10,405 nucleotides of DNA from an uncultured Eubacteriales bacterium. GTDB lineage: Bacteria > Bacillota > Clostridia > Lachnospirales > Lachnospiraceae. The translations under genes and the position numbers were made by a program. This document shows positions 7,203 through 10,405 of the stretch, piece after piece. Under the pieces are notes generated by a model. It had not been told where the DNA came from and ran no database searches. It was given only the letters and a program-made list of their open reading frames with translations. The first letter of the stretch is position 1; each line of letters starts with the position of its first letter. The stretch is taken from the NCBI GenBank assembly GCA_900321145.1, contig ONVB01000061.1, positions 1 to 10,405 on the forward strand, in the 5' to 3' direction.

Positions 7203-8180
7203 ATGATCAAAGCAGCAATTATGGGATACGGTAACTTGGGAAAAGGCGTGGAGAAGGCGCTTGTAAAGGCAGAGGACATGGAGCTTGTGGGAGTTTTCAC
7301 CAGAAGAGATCCGGCAGGCGTAAAGGTTGATTCCGGTGCAAAAGCCTTCCATGCGGACGATTTAGAGAATATGAAGGATGATATAGATGTACTTATCATC
7401 TGCGGAGGAAGTGCAACCGACCTTCCGGAGATGACACCTAAGTATGCGGCTATGTACAATGTGATAGATTCGTTCGATACTCACGCAAATATACCGGTTC
7501 ATTTCAAAAATGTGGATGAGGCGGCAAAGAAGGCCGGCAAGATAGGGATCATATCCTGCGGATGGGATCCGGGTATGTTCTCTTTGAACAGACTCTATGC
7601 GCACAGTGTCCTTCCGGGAGGAAAGGATTACACCTTCTGGGGCAAGGGAGTAAGCCAGGGCCACTCCGATGCCATCAGAAGAATAGAGGGCGTAGCAGAT
7701 GCAAGACAGTATACCGTTCCGGTTCCCGAGGCTCTCGAGGCTGTAAGAAAAGGTGAAAATCCCGAGCTTACCACAAGACAGAAGCACACAAGACTCTGCT
7801 ATGTGGTAGCAAAGGAGGGCGCGGACAAGGACAAGATCACCGAAGAGATAGTGAATATGCCTAACTATTTCGCTGATTATGACACTACCGTAAACTTTAT
7901 CACGGCAGAGGAGATGGCTGCCAACCACAGCGGACTTCCGCACGGCGGTTCGGTCATATATTCCGGAAGCACCGGAGACGGCACAAATAAGCATGTTATC
8001 GAGTACAGCTTAAAGCTTGATTCAAACCCTGAGTTTACCGGTTCTGTTTTAGTCGCTTATGCAAGAGCTGCGGTAAGGATGAACAAGGCCGGCGACAGCG
8101 GAGCAAAGACGGTATTTGATGTGGCACCGGCGCTTCTTTCACCGCTTTCCGGCGAGGAGATCAGGGCTCATATGCTGTAA
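7203..8180 (+). CDS. ddh: meso-Diaminopimelate D-dehydrogenase
   Basis: Ddh is a cytoplasmic NADP-dependent enzyme that interconverts tetrahydrodipicolinate plus ammonia and meso-2,6-diaminopimelate, a one-step route to the peptidoglycan and lysine precursor. The 325-residue length fits the family (C. glutamicum Ddh is 320). An N-terminal Rossmann nucleotide-binding motif GYGNLGKGV (8-16) is followed by VFTRRDP (31-37), CGGSATDLP (67-75), SFDTHANIPVHF (90-101), GWDPGMFSLNR (120-130) and WGKGVSQGHSDA (146-157). Residues equivalent to the substrate contacts known from the C. glutamicum structure appear present: D92, W146, T171, R197, H247 and N275. The start has aaagggag eight bases upstream. 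It is first in an operon with the murT-like gene 12 bases downstream, which ties DAP synthesis to another peptidoglycan-peptide enzyme. Confidence 0.96.
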   Translation: MIKAAIMGYGNLGKGVEKALVKAEDMELVGVFTRRDPAGVKVDSGAKAFHADDLENMKDDIDVLIICGGSATDLPEMTPKYAAMYNVIDSFDTHANIPVHFKNVDEAAKKAGKIGIISCGWDPGMFSLNRLYAHSVLPGGKDYTFWGKGVSQGHSDAIRRIEGVADARQYTVPVPEALEAVRKGENPELTTRQKHTRLCYVVAKEGADKDKITEEIVNMPNYFADYDTTVNFITAEEMAANHSGLPHGGSVIYSGSTGDGTNKHVIEYSLKLDSNPEFTGSVLVAYARAAVRMNKAGDSGAKTVFDVAPALLSPLSGEEIRAHML

Positions 8181-8192
8181 AAGAGGAATAAA

Positions 8193-9515
8193 ATGAACGC
8201 GATAATACTCATGATATGCAAGCTTGCCATGGCGCTCCTGAAACTGACCGGAAGAGGAAGCTCTTTTCCCGGTGAGCTTGCATTAAAGCTGAATAAGAAT
8301 ATACTGAAGTACTTCAAGCTTCCCGACAGGATAATAGCAGTTACAGGAAGCTCCGGAAAGGGAAGCTGCTCCTCGGTCATAGCAAGGTGCTTTCGTGACC
8401 AGGGCTATAAGGTAGCACACAATTCATCGGGTTCCAACCTCACGGCCGGCATAACGGCACTTCTTATAAGCCGTTCCAAGCTTAGCGGAAAGATCAGGGA
8501 TGATGTGCTTGTCATGGAGGTGGATGAGCGTTATGCGAAGTTTATCTTCAAGGATGTCAAGCCCGATACGGTTGTTATAACCAACCTTACAAAGGACCAG
8601 CCTCCGAGACAGGGACATGTGGACCTTGTGTACCACGAGATCAACAAAGCGCTTAAGGAGGACATGACTCTTATCTTAAACGGCGACGATCCATATACAA
8701 GAAAGTTCACCCTGAAGAGAAGCTTCAGGAAGGTTTACTACTTTGGCATAGACAGGACTAAAGATTCCTACACCGAGCCAAGATATGAGAACCTGATCAT
8801 GTATTTTTGCCCCAAGTGCGGAAAGAGACTTGATTACAACTACAGACATATAGAGATATACGGAGATTACAAGTGTCCGGGCTGTGATTACAGAAGGCCT
8901 GAGATAGATTACCTCGTAAAGAATGCGGATTATGATGAAAAGAGCATAGAGATAAACGGCCACGGTATCAAGCTTCCCTACGGCATGCTTTTTGGCGTAT
9001 ATAATACCGCTGCCATCTATGCATGCTGTTCGGTGTGTGGATTAGATGAGGAGAAGACATCACAGACCTTGAGCAGTGAGAAAGCCGATAAGCACATTTA
9101 CAGCGAGTACAGTCAGGGCGGCAGAAATGTATATGTCCTTAACAATAAGAATGAGAACAGCGCTACATTTAACCAGTCTGTATGGTTCTACAACAGAGGC
9201 AGGGGTGAAAAGAGCGTTATAATAGGCTGGAGGGAGATAAGCAGGAGGTACGGCTTCGACGATCTTTCCTGGCTCTACGATATAAGCTTCGAGCTTCTCG
9301 ACGACGGGCATCTTGACTATGTGGTCGCAAGCGGGACACATGCGGAGGCTGTAAAGAGGCGTATGGAGCTTGCGGGCATCCCCGAATCGAAGATCGTATG
9401 TGAGCCGGAGTTGTCTAACGCTGTAGACTTCTTGAAGACCAAGACAAAGTCTGACATATATGCCATACTCAACTTTGACTATGTGGAACCTTTTAACAGC
9501 CTGATGGGAGAATGA
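8193..9515 (+). CDS. murT: MurT-like Mur ligase, lipid II isoglutaminyl synthase catalytic subunit family (divergent)
   Basis: MurT activates the alpha-carboxyl of D-Glu in lipid II with ATP so that ammonia from GatD can convert it to D-isoglutamine at the inner membrane face. The 440 residues follow MurT order: an N-terminal hydrophobic helix (1-18), a P-loop TGSSGKGS with K56 (51-58), NSSGSNLTAG (77-86), EVDERYAK (109-116), VITNLTKDQPPRQG (128-141), NGDDPYTRKF (163-172), then a zinc ribbon with C206, C209, C228 and C231 inserted in the Mur middle domain. The C-terminal DUF1727 region contains DLSWLYDISFELL (357-369), where D363 may correspond to the Asp that completes the GatD triad in S. 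aureus MurT. Several motifs differ from ordinary MurT: P-loop SSGKGS for TNGKT, PPRQGH for LDRxGE, and GWRE where LNDN is expected. The start is supported by aagagga. It overlaps neither neighbour but is one base from gatD. Confidence 0.87.
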   Translation: MNAIILMICKLAMALLKLTGRGSSFPGELALKLNKNILKYFKLPDRIIAVTGSSGKGSCSSVIARCFRDQGYKVAHNSSGSNLTAGITALLISRSKLSGKIRDDVLVMEVDERYAKFIFKDVKPDTVVITNLTKDQPPRQGHVDLVYHEINKALKEDMTLILNGDDPYTRKFTLKRSFRKVYYFGIDRTKDSYTEPRYENLIMYFCPKCGKRLDYNYRHIEIYGDYKCPGCDYRRPEIDYLVKNADYDEKSIEINGHGIKLPYGMLFGVYNTAAIYACCSVCGLDEEKTSQTLSSEKADKHIYSEYSQGGRNVYVLNNKNENSATFNQSVWFYNRGRGEKSVIIGWREISRRYGFDDLSWLYDISFELLDDGHLDYVVASGTHAEAVKRRMELAGIPESKIVCEPELSNAVDFLKTKTKSDIYAILNFDYVEPFNSLMGE

Positions 9516-9516
9516 T

Positions 9517-10104
9517 ATGAACATATTACACCTGTACCCGGACAGTATGAGTCTGTACGGAGAGAGCGGCAATGTCAAGGCTATGACCGAGGCGGCAGGA
9601 AAGGCCGGAAAGACTGTTGAGATATACAGAGCCGATTTGGATTCCGAGATAAGCTTCGGAGGCATAGACCTGGTATATATAGGGCAGGGTACCGAGGAAA
9701 ACGAGCTCAGGGCGCTTGCTCATATAAGAAAGTTCAAGGACGAACTGGTAAGCTATATAGAAGGCGGCGGAAAGCTGCTTGCGACGGGAAATGCGTGGGA
9801 GATATTCGGCCGCAGCATCACGTACCGCGATAAGGAGTACGAAGGCCTGAGGATATTCGATTATACTACGGTTGTCGGAAAGGAAAGGCTTGTTGATGAG
9901 TGTGAGGCTCATGTCTCATCTTTCGACATGGATATAATCGGTTTTTCTAACCATTCGGGCGTCGTTACCGGTGCCAACAACGCGTTTACCGAGTTCACGA
10001 AGGGCAGAGGAGAAAGCCACCTGTATAAGGGCTTTATGGGGACTCATATGATAGGCCCTATACTTGCAAGAAACAACTCACTTACCGAGAAGCTTACTGT
10101 ATAG
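9517..10104 (+). CDS. GatD-like class I glutamine amidotransferase homologue lacking catalytic Cys and His
   Basis: By family and position this is the GatD partner of MurT, which normally hydrolyses glutamine and channels ammonia. Recognisable GatD features are LHLYPDSMSLYGESGNV (4-20), VYIGQGTEENE (53-63), GGGKLLATGNAWEIFG (83-98), YEGLRIFDY (108-116), GFSNHSG (142-148) and GTHMIGPILARN (175-186). Aligned by eye with S. aureus GatD (GICGGYQFLG and GTYLHGPILPKN, from memory), the nucleophile Cys is Gly91 and the catalytic His is Ile179, with His177 two residues earlier. The only cysteine is C129, outside the active-site loop. At 195 residues it is also shorter than S. aureus GatD (about 243), ending soon after the GPILARN motif. 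The conserved fold, clean reading frame and tight coupling to murT (one-base gap, ggggag-type site inside the murT end) argue for a functional pseudoenzyme rather than decay. Confidence 0.85.
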   Translation: MNILHLYPDSMSLYGESGNVKAMTEAAGKAGKTVEIYRADLDSEISFGGIDLVYIGQGTEENELRALAHIRKFKDELVSYIEGGGKLLATGNAWEIFGRSITYRDKEYEGLRIFDYTTVVGKERLVDECEAHVSSFDMDIIGFSNHSGVVTGANNAFTEFTKGRGESHLYKGFMGTHMIGPILARNNSLTEKLTV

Positions 10105-10113
10105 TAGCTTTTT
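10090..10113 (+). terminator. Probable intrinsic terminator at the end of the ddh operon
   Basis: AAGCT and ACT (one bulged T between them) pair with AGT and AGCTT around a GTAT loop, and a run of five T follows. The stem overlaps the last codons and the tandem TAG TAG stops of the gatD-like gene. The stem is short and GC-poor, so termination may be partial. Its T-run merges into the -35 box of the next promoter. Confidence 0.5.
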
Positions 10114-10141
10114 GACAGATAAAACATCTTACAGATACAAC
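10112..10141 (+). promoter_or_regulatory. Promoter for the response-regulator gene
   Basis: A perfect consensus -35 TTGACA (10112-10117) is followed, at 18 bases, by TACAAC (10136-10141) as the best -10 (four of six matches). The predicted start lies near 10148, shortly before the Shine-Dalgarno ggagg at 10159-10163. The strong -35 partly offsets the weak -10. It suggests the regulator is transcribed independently of the ddh operon. Confidence 0.55.
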
Positions 10142-10169
10142 TTCTAAGTGATCGAAACGGAGGTTAAGC

Positions 10170-10405
10170 ATGGCTAAGTGGATAATGGTAGTTGATGATG
10201 ATGTAGCTAACCTTAAGATGGCGGGGACCATCCTGAGCAAGAATAATATGAGAGTTACGGCGCTTAAATCGGGCAGGGCACTGCTTGATTACATTACCGA
10301 GCACGGAACTCCCGACCTTGTGCTGCTTGATATAATGATGCCTGAGATGGACGGCTTTGAGACTCTTGCCAATCTCAGGAAGCTTGAGAAGGATAAGGGG
10401 TTAAA
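10170..10405 (+). CDS. Response regulator receiver domain protein (3' end missing)
   Basis: The first 78 residues are present and the gene runs off the right edge. They form most of a CheY-like receiver domain. The acidic cluster D9-D10-D11 in IMVVDDDVANL would bind magnesium, and D54 in LVLLDIMMPEMDGF is the expected phosphorylation site with the usual MMPxMDG follow-on. The domain would be phosphorylated by a sensor histidine kinase. The output domain, and so its target, is outside the window; it could be a single-domain regulator or part of a larger protein. The ggagg site six bases before the ATG fixes the start. Confidence 0.92.
   Translation, partial: MAKWIMVVDDDVANLKMAGTILSKNNMRVTALKSGRALLDYITEHGTPDLVLLDIMMPEMDGFETLANLRKLEKDKGL

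Noticed and set aside
9060..9665. Minus-strand open frame across the murT-gatD junction
   Set aside because: It lies opposite two well-supported genes, has no supporting start signals and shows no recognisable domain.
9517..10104. GatD-like gene as a pseudogene
   Set aside because: There is no frameshift or internal stop, the fold motifs are well kept and translation is tightly coupled to murT. Loss of both catalytic residues alone fits a pseudoenzyme better than decay.

Overview
The window looks like a chromosomal segment of a Gram-positive anaerobe of the Clostridia, most probably a Lachnospiraceae member of the rumen or gut. This rests on purine-rich Shine-Dalgarno sites, SigA-type promoters with TGn-extended -10 boxes, a sortase-anchored Cna-B surface protein, a meso-diaminopimelate (DAP) dehydrogenase and a MurT/GatD-like pair. 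The genus cannot be fixed from the sequence alone. Nothing suggests a phage, transposon, CRISPR array, tRNA or rRNA. No gene-free stretch exceeds 300 bases; the longest is the 279-base divergent control region at 5880-6158.

Layout. Positions 2-2593 (+) hold the 3' part of a large surface protein with seven Cna-B/SpaA-type repeats, a charged Pro/Lys/Glu wall-spanning stretch and an APKTGD sorting signal. It converges on a complete carB (2655-5879, -), and a long, almost perfect inverted repeat between them should stop transcription from both sides. carB has its own promoter and no carA beside it. Divergent to carB is a 284-residue protein (6159-7013, +) of unknown role, perhaps a degenerate double GNAT acyltransferase, ending in a good intrinsic terminator. 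Next comes a tight three-gene operon, ddh - murT-like - gatD-like (7203-10104, +), with gaps of 12 and 1 bases. A response regulator with its own promoter begins at 10170 and runs off the right edge.

How the genes fit together. Ddh makes meso-DAP, the third residue of the peptidoglycan stem peptide. The MurT/GatD family amidates the alpha-carboxyl of D-Glu, the second residue of that stem. The operon therefore reads as a stem-peptide supply and modification unit. carB serves pyrimidine and arginine synthesis and is functionally separate.

The most interesting point is the GatD-like protein. Compared with the remembered S. aureus GatD sequence, it has glycine in place of the nucleophilic cysteine and isoleucine in place of the catalytic histidine, and its C-terminus is short. 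The MurT-like partner keeps its P-loop lysine and zinc-binding cysteines but departs from the usual MurT pattern at several otherwise conserved motifs. The pair may be a pseudo-amidotransferase plus Mur-type ligase that uses free ammonia or another amine, rather than a standard glutamine-dependent lipid II amidase.
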